The notes below the pieces were generated by a model. It had not been told where the DNA came from and searched no databases. It was given only the letters and a program-made list of their open reading frames with translations. Below are positions 47,597-56,336 of a DNA stretch of 64,000 bases, piece by piece (position 1 is the stretch's first letter; the number at the start of each line of letters is the position of its first letter). The DNA is taken from the NCBI GenBank assembly GCA_902591695.1, contig CACJBQ010000002.1, positions 1 through 64,000 of the forward strand, in the 5' to 3' direction. Both the position numbers and the translations under genes were made by a program. This DNA comes from an uncultured Pelagibacteraceae bacterium. GTDB taxonomy: Bacteria; Pseudomonadota; Alphaproteobacteria; Pelagibacterales; Pelagibacteraceae.

Positions 47597-47676
47597 ATTT
47601 CAAAATCATCAAAAAATATTAATACATTAGAAGTGGATGTGGGAAATCCTGAAAAAGTAACAAGAAAATAAAAAAA

Positions 47677-48375
47677 TTAAATACTAAATTTTGATTTTTT
47701 ACTATCAACCAAAAAGGCTTTGACTGTTTCGACAGTTAATTGATTAAATGATTTTCCAAATTTCTCTATTTTTTCAATTAGAGATGGGGGTATAGTAATT
47801 ATATGACAACCTAATTGCTTAGCTTGTAAATAATTGTAAGGCTCTCGAGTACTGGCCCATAAAATTTGTACATTTTTAAATTTCTTAGCTAATTTTATGC
47901 TATTAATAAATTCGGGTATTGGATCCTTGCCCGTATCTCCAGCCCTACCTGCAAATATTGATATTATGACTTTTGTGTCTTTATTGATTACTTTAAGTAT
48001 TTTTTTTGTTTGTTTTGCTGTGTATACAGCAGTTATATTTAATTTAATATTGTTAGAATTTAGTTCTTTGATTACATTCCCTGAAAACTTATTTTTTGAG
48101 TTAACCACTGGGACCTTAACGTATACATTTTTTCCCCAAGAATTAATTTTTTTTCCCTGCTCAATCATTAATTTTTGATTATCAGCAAAAACTTCTAAAG
48201 AAATAGGTTTATTTTTACAAACTTTAAGTATTTGTTTACAATATGACATGTAATCTTTTGCACCAGCTTTCCTCATTAGGCTAGGATTAGTTGTAAATCC
48301 TTTTACAATTGACTTACTATTAAATTTTTTAATTAAAGAAACATCTGCAATATCACAAAAAATTTTTGTATTCAT
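47677..48375 (-). CDS. tal: Transaldolase, small (TalC/fructose-6-P aldolase-like) type
   Basis: 232 residues of the short transaldolase subfamily: IFCDIADVSLIKKF, KGFTTNPSLMRKAG, ISLEVFADN, WGKNVYVKVPVV (Schiff-base Lys), NITAVYTAKQ and ISIFAGRAGDTGKDP. It interconverts sedoheptulose-7-P and fructose-6-P together with tkt; some relatives act as fructose-6-P aldolases, so the reaction is probable rather than certain. 5 bp downstream of pntB in the same direction. Confidence 0.88.
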   Translation of the reverse strand: MNTKIFCDIADVSLIKKFNSKSIVKGFTTNPSLMRKAGAKDYMSYCKQILKVCKNKPISLEVFADNQKLMIEQGKKINSWGKNVYVKVPVVNSKNKFSGNVIKELNSNNIKLNITAVYTAKQTKKILKVINKDTKVIISIFAGRAGDTGKDPIPEFINSIKLAKKFKNVQILWASTREPYNYLQAKQLGCHIITIPPSLIEKIEKFGKSFNQLTVETVKAFLVDSKKSKFSI

Positions 48376-48380
48376 AAGTT

Positions 48381-49775
48381 CTACAAATTCTTTGTAATAT
48401 CTTCTGTCATTTTTTTTGCGTCAGCAAACAACATTAGTGTATTTTCTTTGTAGAACAAATCATTATCTATTCCCGCATATCCTGGTGATAAACTTCTTTT
48501 TACAAATAATACTGACTTACATTTTTCTACATCTAAAACTGGCATTCCATAAATTGGACTCTGCGGATCTGTTTTTGCAACAGGATTAGTTACATCGTTT
48601 GCACCAATAACAAAAGCAACATCTGCATTCGCAAAATCATTATTAATTTCCTCTAATTCAAAAACTTCATCATATGGAACATTAGCCTCTGCTAACAAAA
48701 CATTCATATGTCCAGGCATTCTTCCTGCTACTGGGTGTATCGCATAAGATACTTTTATATCATTCTTCTTTAATGTATCTACCATTTCTCTCAAAGCGTG
48801 TTGTGCTTGTGCTACTGCCATTCCATATCCTGGGACGATTATAACTGAGGAAGCATTTTTCATTAGAAAAGCCGCATCATCTGCATTACCACTTTTTACA
48901 GGTCTCTGTTCTTTATTCTGATTACTAGCAGTTTGATCTGTAGCACCAAAACCACCTAATATTACATTAAAGAATGATCTATTCATTCCTTTACACATTA
49001 TATATGAGAGTATTGCACCAGATGATCCAACTAGTGCTCCTGTAATAATTAAGGCAGTGTTTTCCAAAGTGAACCCAATTCCAGCTGCGGCCCAACCTGA
49101 ATAAGAGTTCAACATTGATATTACAACTGGCATATCTGCACCACCAATAGGAATAATAATTAAGAATCCAATTAAAAAAGAAATAGCAATTAATATCCAA
49201 AACAAATTAGATGATTGTGTTGAACAAAGATAAATTGTTAAAATCACAATCAAAATTAACAACAACGCATTTAATAAATGTTGACCTTTAAAAGTTATTG
49301 GTGCACCTGACATTATTCCTTGTAATTTTAAGAATGCTATTACAGATCCAGAAAAAGTTATTGCACCTACTGCTGCTCCAATTGCCATTTCAATTAAACT
49401 TGCAAGTTTAATATTTCCAGGTGCTCCAAGATTAAATGCAGATGGATTAATAAATGCAGAGATTGCAACAAATACAGCTGCTAAACCAACTAAACTATGA
49501 AAGCCTGCAACTAATTCTGGCATTGCAGTCATTGGGATACGATACGCTATAAATGCTCCAAGACTCCCACCAATAGCTAAAAATATTAAAACATAGATAA
49601 ATCCAGAACTAAAATTACCAACTGACAGAAATGTAACTGTTACAGCAATAACCATTCCAATTATTCCAAATAAATTTCCTTGTCTTGAAGTTTCAGGAGA
49701 AGACAAACCTCGTAAAGCTAAAATAAATAATACTCCAGATACTAAATATAAAATTGCAGATAAATTTGCAGACAT
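48381..49775 (-). CDS. pntB: NAD(P) transhydrogenase beta subunit
   Basis: 464 residues: about nine membrane helices, then the NADP-binding domain III (SSVIIVPGYGMAVAQAQHAL, HPVAGRMPGHMNVLLAEA, VIGANDVTNPVAKTDPQSPI). With PntAA/PntAB it uses the proton gradient to move hydride from NADH to NADP+, a major NADPH source. 3 bp from pntAB. Confidence 0.97.
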   Translation of the reverse strand: MSANLSAILYLVSGVLFILALRGLSSPETSRQGNLFGIIGMVIAVTVTFLSVGNFSSGFIYVLIFLAIGGSLGAFIAYRIPMTAMPELVAGFHSLVGLAAVFVAISAFINPSAFNLGAPGNIKLASLIEMAIGAAVGAITFSGSVIAFLKLQGIMSGAPITFKGQHLLNALLLILIVILTIYLCSTQSSNLFWILIAISFLIGFLIIIPIGGADMPVVISMLNSYSGWAAAGIGFTLENTALIITGALVGSSGAILSYIMCKGMNRSFFNVILGGFGATDQTASNQNKEQRPVKSGNADDAAFLMKNASSVIIVPGYGMAVAQAQHALREMVDTLKKNDIKVSYAIHPVAGRMPGHMNVLLAEANVPYDEVFELEEINNDFANADVAFVIGANDVTNPVAKTDPQSPIYGMPVLDVEKCKSVLFVKRSLSPGYAGIDNDLFYKENTLMLFADAKKMTEDITKNL

Positions 49776-49778
49776 TAA

Positions 49779-50087
49779 TTATTTATCCTTTTTCTTTTTT
49801 TTATACATTGCTAACATTCTTTGGGTGACTAAAAATCCACCAAAAATATTAACAGCTGCTAAAATAATTGCTAAAAATCCATAAATACTAGATGATGAAA
49901 AAACTACTCCATCGCTTCCAGACAAGGCTGCAATTATCGCACCTACGATGATTACTGAAGAAATTGCATTCGTGACTGACATTAACGGAGTATGTAAAGA
50001 GGGTGTTACGCTCCACACAACATAGTAACCAACAAATATTGATAATATAAATATACTCAATCTGAATATAAAAGGGTCAATTTCCAT
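49779..50087 (-). CDS. pntAB: NAD(P) transhydrogenase alpha subunit, membrane part
   Basis: 102 residues with three to four membrane helices; YVVWSVTPSLHTPLMSVTNA and the SVIIVGAII helix are the membrane segment of PntA. In alphaproteobacteria the alpha subunit is split into PntAA and PntAB, as here. The Lys-rich end (MLAMYKKKKKDK) faces the cytoplasm. Confidence 0.96.
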   Translation of the reverse strand: MEIDPFIFRLSIFILSIFVGYYVVWSVTPSLHTPLMSVTNAISSVIIVGAIIAALSGSDGVVFSSSSIYGFLAIILAAVNIFGGFLVTQRMLAMYKKKKKDK

Positions 50088-50091
50088 AATT

Positions 50092-51180
50092 CTACTTGAT
50101 AAGTGTTTTCTCTATTATTTCATCTTCTAAATTAATATTTAATTTCTTATTTTCTTTATCATATAAATTAGAGATAAAATTAAATACATTTTTAGCATAT
50201 AAATTAGAAGCTGATATAGGTAATTTATTTAATATATTTGCCTCACCTAAAATTTTAACACCATTTTTTTCAACAATTTTATCAACCTCCGTAAATACAG
50301 TATTTCCTCCTTGAACTGCTGCTAAGTCATAAATGACTGAACCTGGTTGTAAATTTTTAAACATTTCCTCTTTAATTATCTTTGGGGCTTCTCTACCTGG
50401 GATTAAAGCAGTGCATATTATTATATCAATTTTTTTTAATGTTTCTGAAAGTACTTCTTCTTGTTTTTTTTTAAATTCATCTGATGCTTCTTTTGCATAA
50501 CCACCCTCAGTTTCTAAATTCTCAGATCCTTCAACTGTAAGAAATTTTCCTCCTAAACTCTCAACTTGTTCTTTTGAGGCCATCCTTACATCTGTTGCAA
50601 ATACTACAGCTCCCATTCTTTTAGCGGTTGCAATAGCTTGTAATCCGGCAACTCCGGCTCCAACTACTAATACTTTTGCTGCAGGTATTGTTCCTGCTGC
50701 AGTCATCATCATTGGAATTGCTCTTTCATAAATTTGGAAAGCTTCTACCACCGCCTTGTAACCAGCAAGGTTAGCTTGTGATGATAAAATATCCATTGAT
50801 TGCGCTCTTGTGATTCTTGGTAACAACTCCAAAGAAAAACAATTTATTTTCTTTGATTTTAAATTCTCTAATTTTTCTTTATTTACAAAAGCGTTTAATG
50901 AGCCAATTAAAGTTTGGTTTTCATTAAAAAATGATAACTTTTCCTCAACAGGTAGTCCTAATTGAATAAAAATCTCAGAATTTTTAATTATTTCTTCTTC
51001 ATTATCTGAAAAACTAACTCCTAAGTTTTTATATTCTTCGTCAGTAAAACCTAAATAATTTCCATAATTATTTGGTAAATTTAAATTAAATCCTAAACTA
51101 ATATATTTTTTTGCAATTTCTGGGGTAATCGCTATTCGCTTTTCAATATCTCTATTTTCTGAAATTGAAGCTAAATTCAT
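50092..51180 (-). CDS. pntAA: NAD(P) transhydrogenase alpha subunit, NAD-binding part
   Basis: 362 residues, soluble domain I of the transhydrogenase, related to alanine dehydrogenase. Motifs: ASISENRDIEKRIAITPEIA, LLPRITRAQSMDILSSQANL, VLVVGAGVAGLQAIATAKRM (NAD Rossmann loop) and YDLAAVQGGNT. Four bp ahead of pntAB; 20 bp after the small oxidase-subunit gene. Confidence 0.96.
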   Translation of the reverse strand: MNLASISENRDIEKRIAITPEIAKKYISLGFNLNLPNNYGNYLGFTDEEYKNLGVSFSDNEEEIIKNSEIFIQLGLPVEEKLSFFNENQTLIGSLNAFVNKEKLENLKSKKINCFSLELLPRITRAQSMDILSSQANLAGYKAVVEAFQIYERAIPMMMTAAGTIPAAKVLVVGAGVAGLQAIATAKRMGAVVFATDVRMASKEQVESLGGKFLTVEGSENLETEGGYAKEASDEFKKKQEEVLSETLKKIDIIICTALIPGREAPKIIKEEMFKNLQPGSVIYDLAAVQGGNTVFTEVDKIVEKNGVKILGEANILNKLPISASNLYAKNVFNFISNLYDKENKKLNINLEDEIIEKTLIK

Positions 51181-51200
51181 AATAAAAATAAATCAAAATA

Positions 51201-51311
51201 CTATAAAAGAAATATCGCCATTAAAACTAAAACTGAGATTACTGCGACAGTTCCCCACAAAACAAATTTTGTAAAGTTATTCCAAGTATTTTTATGGTTT
51301 TCATTATCCAT
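51201..51311 (-). CDS. Tiny aa3-type cytochrome oxidase subunit IV-like protein
   Basis: A 36-residue frame from the ATG at 51311: MDNENHKNTWNNFTKF, then one membrane helix ending LMAIFLL. The pattern D/N-H-K-x-T-W-x-x-F-x-K followed by a single helix ending LMAIFL is what I know from the bacterial aa3-type cytochrome c oxidase subunit IV family, often found beside pntAA in alphaproteobacteria. It starts 4 bp after the rpmJ stop. Being so short, it is easily missed by gene finders. Confidence 0.72.
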   Translation of the reverse strand: MDNENHKNTWNNFTKFVLWGTVAVISVLVLMAIFLL

Positions 51312-51315
51312 AAAA

Positions 51316-51441
51316 TTACTTTTGCCTTGCTTTAAACTTTGGATTAGTTTTGTTAATTATGTAAACTCTTCCTCTTCTTCTAACTAACTTTGAATTGAGG
51401 TCTCTTTTTTTTATTGATTTTAATGAGCTTTTTATTTTCAT
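51316..51441 (-). CDS. rpmJ: 50S ribosomal protein L36, zinc-free form
   Basis: 41 residues: [20 protein letters not shown], then [20 protein letters not shown]. This matches the alphaproteobacterial L36 without the Cys/His zinc ribbon. The ATG lies 9 nt after the 3' end of 5S rRNA in the same direction, with no terminator between; no Shine-Dalgarno fits into that gap. Confidence 0.93.
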   Translation of the reverse strand: MKIKSSLKSIKKRDLNSKLVRRRGRVYIINKTNPKFKARQK

Positions 51442-51450
51442 AATTTTTTA

Positions 51451-51565
51451 GCCGGCGATGACCTACTCTTCCATGTCTTAAGACAAAGTACCATCGGCGC
51501 AGTAAGGCTTGACTTCCGAGTTCGGAATGGGATCGGGTATAACACCTACGCAATAATCACCGGCG
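51451..51565 (-). rRNA. rrf: 5S ribosomal RNA
   Basis: About 114 nt. Helix I is GCCGGTGAT (51564-51556) paired with ATCGCCGGC at the 3' end (one G-U). The highly conserved CCGATCCCATTCCGAACTCG and the GTAGGTGTTATACC and GGAAGAGTAGGTC segments fix the identity. No 23S or 16S gene is within 12 kb on its upstream side; genes for surface glycans fill that space. Confidence 0.97.
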
Positions 51566-51570
51566 AAAGT

Positions 51571-51598
51571 CTTATATAATAATTTATGTCTTTGTAAA
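51571..51598 (-). promoter_or_regulatory. Dedicated promoter of 5S rRNA
   Basis: On the minus strand TTTACA (51598-51593), 16-bp spacer, TATAAG (51576-51571). The predicted start is about 51564, exactly at the 5' end of helix I of the 5S rRNA. This would let 5S be made without the 16S-23S operon. Confidence 0.6.
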
Positions 51599-51647
51599 GG
51601 ATCAATTTACTCTAAAATTCTGAATTTTTAGCTACAAATAATTAGAT

Positions 51648-52529
51648 TTAATTTTTTCTGATAAAATCATTAATGTAATCTTTTATTTTTATCTTTCCAT
51701 ATTTTCTGTGTACTTTATTTGAAAGACTCATTTTTGCTAAAGCTGAAGCGTATCTCTCACCCAGTCTTCTAGGCAAAAATTTAATTTCACATTTAAATAA
51801 TTTTGCAATTTCAATAATTGAGAATTCTTTATTGCTAGAAATGCTGTAATGTCTATTTTTATTTTGTTTCCAAGCTAAATAACAAATTTCTATTGTGTCT
51901 TTTATATGTGTAAATCTTCTTGTTTGTGTTCCTGGTTTAACAACTGGCAAAGGTTTGTTGTCTAAATAAGCTTTTTCAAAAATACCAATAACTGTGGCCA
52001 TGTCACCAGAGCAAATTTGGTTTTTACCATAGACGTTATAAAAATATACAACTTCATATTTAAAATTATACCATTTTTTTAAATTTTCTAACATTTCTAA
52101 ATTTTTTGCTTTTGAAAAAGCATATGGTGATAGATTCTTATCATTTCCATTGTTTCCCAAACTTGCAGAAGTTGCTGAATAAATTAATTTTATTTTATTT
52201 TTCATGCAAAAACTAAAAACTTCATGAGTACCAATAGTGTTTGAGTCTATACATTCATTCAATTTTAGAAAGCTTTGATAAATTCTAGCAAATTCACCAA
52301 AATGAAAAACAGTATTAATTTTTTTTTTATACTTTTTTAATATTTTTGAAATTAATTTTGTATTCCCTTTTATATATTTAACTCTTTTATTTTTTATATG
52401 ATTTTTTTTTAAACCTGTAGAATAATTATCTAAACTAATAATATTGAATTTAGATCTTAAAAGAATTAATTCGATTAAATTTGAACCAACAAATCCTGCT
52501 CCACCAGTAACTAAAACGTAATTTTTCAT
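51648..52529 (-). CDS. NAD-dependent sugar epimerase/dehydratase (extended SDR)
   Basis: 293 residues with VTGGAGFVGSNLIELI (NAD loop), ISLDNYSTG, an HFGEFARIYQSF segment where GalE has HxAA, SATSASLG and YAFSK (Ser/Tyr/Lys triad), and GTQTRRFTHIKDTI. It resembles UDP-glucose/UDP-glucuronate 4-epimerases but is about 30-40 residues shorter, so the nucleotide sugar is not determined. It is the first island gene after 5S rRNA, 81 bp away. Confidence 0.8.
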   Translation of the reverse strand: MKNYVLVTGGAGFVGSNLIELILLRSKFNIISLDNYSTGLKKNHIKNKRVKYIKGNTKLISKILKKYKKKINTVFHFGEFARIYQSFLKLNECIDSNTIGTHEVFSFCMKNKIKLIYSATSASLGNNGNDKNLSPYAFSKAKNLEMLENLKKWYNFKYEVVYFYNVYGKNQICSGDMATVIGIFEKAYLDNKPLPVVKPGTQTRRFTHIKDTIEICYLAWKQNKNRHYSISSNKEFSIIEIAKLFKCEIKFLPRRLGERYASALAKMSLSNKVHRKYGKIKIKDYINDFIRKN

Positions 52530-52572
52530 TTATCTAATTTTGAATTTGTATATAAAAATATAAATTAAATCT

Positions 52573-54264
52573 ATGATAAATATTTTTTTAAGCTCATTTG
52601 TTGGATCTATAATTATTATTGGAAATGCTTATGCATTTAATTATTTGATTTTTAAAAAAAAAATTGATGAATTTAACATTACTGATGATACTTTTTTTGG
52701 TTTCATTTTAATTGGTTTTACTTCATTATTAATAAATTTTTTCTTTCCTGTTAATAAATCTATTTCATCATTTTTTTTATTTTTTTCTGTTTCAATTTTT
52801 ATTTATTTTTTTATTAAATATAAAAAAAAAAAAAATCTAATTTGGGCTATTACATATTTAACAATCATAACATTTCTAATTATAACTTTTGCCAATATAA
52901 ACAGACCTGATGCTGGATTATATCATTTACCTTTTATTAAAATACTTAATGAAAATAAAATAATAATTGGTCTAACAAATTTACACTATAGATTTGGTCA
53001 TACCTCTATATTTCAATACATATCAGCAATACATGTTAATTTTATTTTTAAAGAAGAATTTTTAAATATACCTTTGGCAATCCTTCCAGGAGTTTATTTT
53101 CTTTATCTTTATGGAAACTTCAATTTTGCAATAAAAAAAAATGATAAAAAAAATGTTATCACTTTATTTTTGTTAACAGCTTTTTCTCTTTATTCGTTTA
53201 GTAGATTTAGTGGCTTAGGTAACGATGGTCCTGCTAATATATTTTTTTTCATTTTATTAGTTCATTATTTAAAAATAAAAAAAATTGATAGTTTAAGTGA
53301 AAGCGAATTTAATAGAATATTAATAATATCGTCATTTCTTTTGATGCTCAAGCCATTTATGGTTGTTACTTTATTAATTCCAATATTTCTTTTTATAATC
53401 AGTAAAAATAAAATTATCATAATAAAAGATTTTAAAAAATTTTTTTGCTTGTTTTTTATCTCGCTTTGGTTTTTAAAAAATTTACTTTCAAGTAGCTGTA
53501 TAATTTTTCCATTAAAGCAAACTTGTTTTAATAACTTAATTTATTCAAATGATAAGGTAATCTTCATAGCCTCTAAAGAGGCTGAAGCTTGGGCAAAAGG
53601 TTATCCAGATTCAAAAGTTAAAAATGGATTTGAACAATACAATTCAAATTTTAATTGGTTAGATACATGGACTAATAATCATTTTAAGAAAGTATTAGAG
53701 AAAATTTCACCTTTATTTCTTTTAATCATTATCCTGGTATTAATTTCATTAATTAAAAAAAATAAATACAAATCCATTGACTATAGAAAAAGTCTTTATA
53801 ATAAAAAATTTTTATACTTAATTTATTTTTTAGCCTTTTGCGTAATTCTTTGGTTTCTTAAATTTCCTGTTTACAGATTTGGATTAGCATTTATTTCGTC
53901 CTTTATAATTGTAATTTATGTTTATCTTTTTGTAATAGAAAATAAAAAGTTTCATAATCGAAAAGCTCTATCAGCTTTTTTAATATTTGGGTTTCTAATT
54001 TTATGTATGAAAAATGCTTCTAGAATAATAAATAAATTCGATCAAAATTATTTTAATGCTCCGTGGCCTGCAATATACTCTTTGAACAACAAAGATAATA
54101 ATAAGTTTAAAAAGTTTGAACAAGTTTTTGATCAAAAAAATAATTTATTATTTTTTCATAGTAATGGTGTAGAATGTATGTACACAAAATCGCCTTGTTC
54201 AAATTACTTAAATAAAAATATAAAAAAAATTACAAAATTTGGATATAAAATCTTTTACTTTTAA
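52573..54264 (+). CDS. Polytopic membrane protein, GT-C-like, family A copy 1
   Basis: 563 residues, 12 or more predicted helices, and a soluble C-terminal tail with two Cys pairs. The first large loop holds RPDAGLYHLPFIK (111-123), a conserved Asp and Tyr-His. It is clearly related to the minus-strand gene at 57884-59533: same D-x-x-x-Y-H loop, same SSCIIFPLKQTC-like loop, same KIFYF/TFFLK-type end. The architecture suggests a lipid-linked glycosyltransferase or a polymerase-like enzyme; it faintly recalls the LIC_10190 membrane family, but I cannot confirm this. It is the only plus-strand gene in the island here. Confidence 0.6.
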   Translation: MINIFLSSFVGSIIIIGNAYAFNYLIFKKKIDEFNITDDTFFGFILIGFTSLLINFFFPVNKSISSFFLFFSVSIFIYFFIKYKKKKNLIWAITYLTIITFLIITFANINRPDAGLYHLPFIKILNENKIIIGLTNLHYRFGHTSIFQYISAIHVNFIFKEEFLNIPLAILPGVYFLYLYGNFNFAIKKNDKKNVITLFLLTAFSLYSFSRFSGLGNDGPANIFFFILLVHYLKIKKIDSLSESEFNRILIISSFLLMLKPFMVVTLLIPIFLFIISKNKIIIIKDFKKFFCLFFISLWFLKNLLSSSCIIFPLKQTCFNNLIYSNDKVIFIASKEAEAWAKGYPDSKVKNGFEQYNSNFNWLDTWTNNHFKKVLEKISPLFLLIIILVLISLIKKNKYKSIDYRKSLYNKKFLYLIYFLAFCVILWFLKFPVYRFGLAFISSFIIVIYVYLFVIENKKFHNRKALSAFLIFGFLILCMKNASRIINKFDQNYFNAPWPAIYSLNNKDNNKFKKFEQVFDQKNNLLFFHSNGVECMYTKSPCSNYLNKNIKKITKFGYKIFYF

Positions 54265-54267
54265 AGC

Positions 54268-54960
54268 CTAATCAAAAAATCTATATTTAAATATACAGTA
54301 TAAAGCTATAAAGGCATCCTTAAGGGTTATTTTTTTTCCATCCTCATACGATCTTCCTCGATAAGAAATTGGTACCTCATAAAATACATATTTTTTTTTT
54401 GCTAATTTAACTGTAATTTCAGGCTCTATACCAAAAGATTTTTCTTTAATATTTATTGATCGAATTACAGACTTTTTAAATAATTTGTATCCAGTTTCCA
54501 TATCGGACATATTTAGATTTGTAACAATATTGGTAAGTAGTGTGAGAAGTTTATTGGCAACAAAATGCCAAAAAAAATGTAATCTCACATAATCACCCCC
54601 CATAAATCTAGATCCATACACCACATCAGCATCAGTGTTTTTAAAAGGTTTAATTAAAGCAGAATAATCTTTAGGGTCATATTCTAAATCAGCATCTTGT
54701 ATTAGAACTATATCACCACTTACTTCCTCAAAGCCTTTTTTTAAAGCTGAACCTTTACCAAAATTTTTTTCAAGAAAGATACCTCTAATTTCAGGGTATA
54801 GATCTGCAAGATCTTTAATTATAAATTTTGAATTGTCTGTAGAACAATCATCTACAATGATAATTTCTTTTTCTAAATCTTTGAATTTTAGAACTCTCTC
54901 AATAATTATTTTTAGAGTTTTTTCTTCGTTATAACATGGTATAATTATAGATAATTTCAT
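54268..54960 (-). CDS. Glycosyltransferase family 2 (dolichol-P-mannose synthase-like)
   Basis: 230 residues: GT-A domain with SIIIPCYNEEKTL, VDDCSTD (36-42) and the DxD-like QDADLEYDP (88-96), then VYGSRFMGG and DMETGYKLFKKSV. This is the DPM1/GtrB-like group that loads a sugar onto polyprenyl phosphate, here without the C-terminal membrane helices of GtrB. It would supply polyprenyl-P-sugar for the GT-C-like membrane enzymes around it. Its start overlaps the neighbouring gene by 4 bp. Confidence 0.88.
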   Translation of the reverse strand: MKLSIIIPCYNEEKTLKIIIERVLKFKDLEKEIIIVDDCSTDNSKFIIKDLADLYPEIRGIFLEKNFGKGSALKKGFEEVSGDIVLIQDADLEYDPKDYSALIKPFKNTDADVVYGSRFMGGDYVRLHFFWHFVANKLLTLLTNIVTNLNMSDMETGYKLFKKSVIRSINIKEKSFGIEPEITVKLAKKKYVFYEVPISYRGRSYEDGKKITLKDAFIALYCIFKYRFFD

Positions 54961-56336
54961 GTTTTCTTTTTAATTAATCTTAGGTATGTAAACAACATTA
55001 AAAATACGATCAACGAAAATCCACCATTGAAATAACCCGCTCCTCTCAAACTTTGAGTAATTATGAATGGTATATAAAAAAACTTCAAATCAATAGGAAT
55101 TTGTTTATTAATTAAAAACAAAATAATAAAAAAATAAAATAAAATACTAAAAATTCCAAATTCAACTATAATTTTTACAAAGTTATTAGTTCCATCTTTG
55201 TTATTATAGCTATTCAATTTCTCAATTTTTGATGGGCTCTTTTCGTTAAAATATCGAAAAGCTACATCATATCTATTTACGCCCCAGCCAAAAGGTTTCT
55301 CTATAATTGATTTTTTTGCGATCATGAAAGCATGAAAATGTATTGCGGATGTTATGTTTCCTGCTTTAACTTTCATAAATTGACTAATCCTTAACGCTAA
55401 GTTTTTATTTATCTCTCCAGCAACTTCAAACTCTAAATTATTTGTATCCTTTTTGTCATTATCTACCAAACCATAAGTAGGAACAAATCTATTTCTACAT
55501 TCGTTATCTAAAATTAATATTCCAAAAAACAATACAAAGATTAAAGAAAAGATTTTTAAAGTGTTTACAGGAATTATTTTAAAATTAAAAATAGTAATTA
55601 TTACTAAGCTTAATGCAGTTCCTAACAATAAAGTTGTAGAACTTTTAATTAAACATAAAAATATAAATATAAAAACTATAAATTTACTTAAAAAAGAAGT
55701 TTTTTGCTTTGAATTTACGTATAATAAATAGGTAATAACACCGGGTGCAATCATACCTAGATGTGAATTTTCTTTAAAAATAAATTCATCCAAAGTAAAT
55801 CTAATTTCTTCAATACGCTCCCCGTTTAAATTAAAATTAATAGCAGAATATTTATCTACGAAACTTAAAATTTTAAAAATTTTTATGCCACCGCAAAAAA
55901 GATTTTGACCGGAATCATTATGATGAAAATAACTCATCAAAACTGATAGAAAAAAAATTACCAAAAATAAATTAACTATATTTTTAATATTTTTATTAAA
56001 CTCATCAAAATAATAAAATGAAATTATAAATATTGCTGTTAAAAATACTATGCCATAAAAATTGTAAAGAGTTAACTTAAAATTTTCGAAATAAATATTA
56101 ACTAAAGAATGAAATATTAAAAATAAAAAAAAATACAAAAAAATTTTTATATTTGAAAAATTTTTCTCGTATAGAATTTTTACCAAGCATGGTAAAAGTA
56201 ATATTAATATTAACATTCTTGCTTGAAAATAATCATATTTAATACCTGAGAGAAAAATAAAAGAAACAAAGATAAAATTAAATGCGATCGTTAAAATTAA
56301 ATTTCGATTATTTAATTTTAAGTCTTTATTCAACAT
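54957..56336 (-). CDS. O-antigen ligase/polymerase-like membrane protein
   Basis: 459 residues, about 11-12 helices. The large periplasmic loop (about residues 290-380) ends with KPFGWGVNRYDVAF and the following DGTNNFVKIIVEFGI, which sits where Wzy_C/WaaL proteins have G-x-G...HN..L...E.G. The catalytic-type His of ligases is replaced by Asn here (TNNF rather than HNxY), so polymerase activity or a divergent ligase is possible. Overlaps the next Wzy_C gene by 11 bp. Confidence 0.65.
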   Translation of the reverse strand: MLNKDLKLNNRNLILTIAFNFIFVSFIFLSGIKYDYFQARMLILILLLPCLVKILYEKNFSNIKIFLYFFLFLIFHSLVNIYFENFKLTLYNFYGIVFLTAIFIISFYYFDEFNKNIKNIVNLFLVIFFLSVLMSYFHHNDSGQNLFCGGIKIFKILSFVDKYSAINFNLNGERIEEIRFTLDEFIFKENSHLGMIAPGVITYLLYVNSKQKTSFLSKFIVFIFIFLCLIKSSTTLLLGTALSLVIITIFNFKIIPVNTLKIFSLIFVLFFGILILDNECRNRFVPTYGLVDNDKKDTNNLEFEVAGEINKNLALRISQFMKVKAGNITSAIHFHAFMIAKKSIIEKPFGWGVNRYDVAFRYFNEKSPSKIEKLNSYNNKDGTNNFVKIIVEFGIFSILFYFFIILFLINKQIPIDLKFFYIPFIITQSLRGAGYFNGGFSLIVFLMLFTYLRLIKKKT

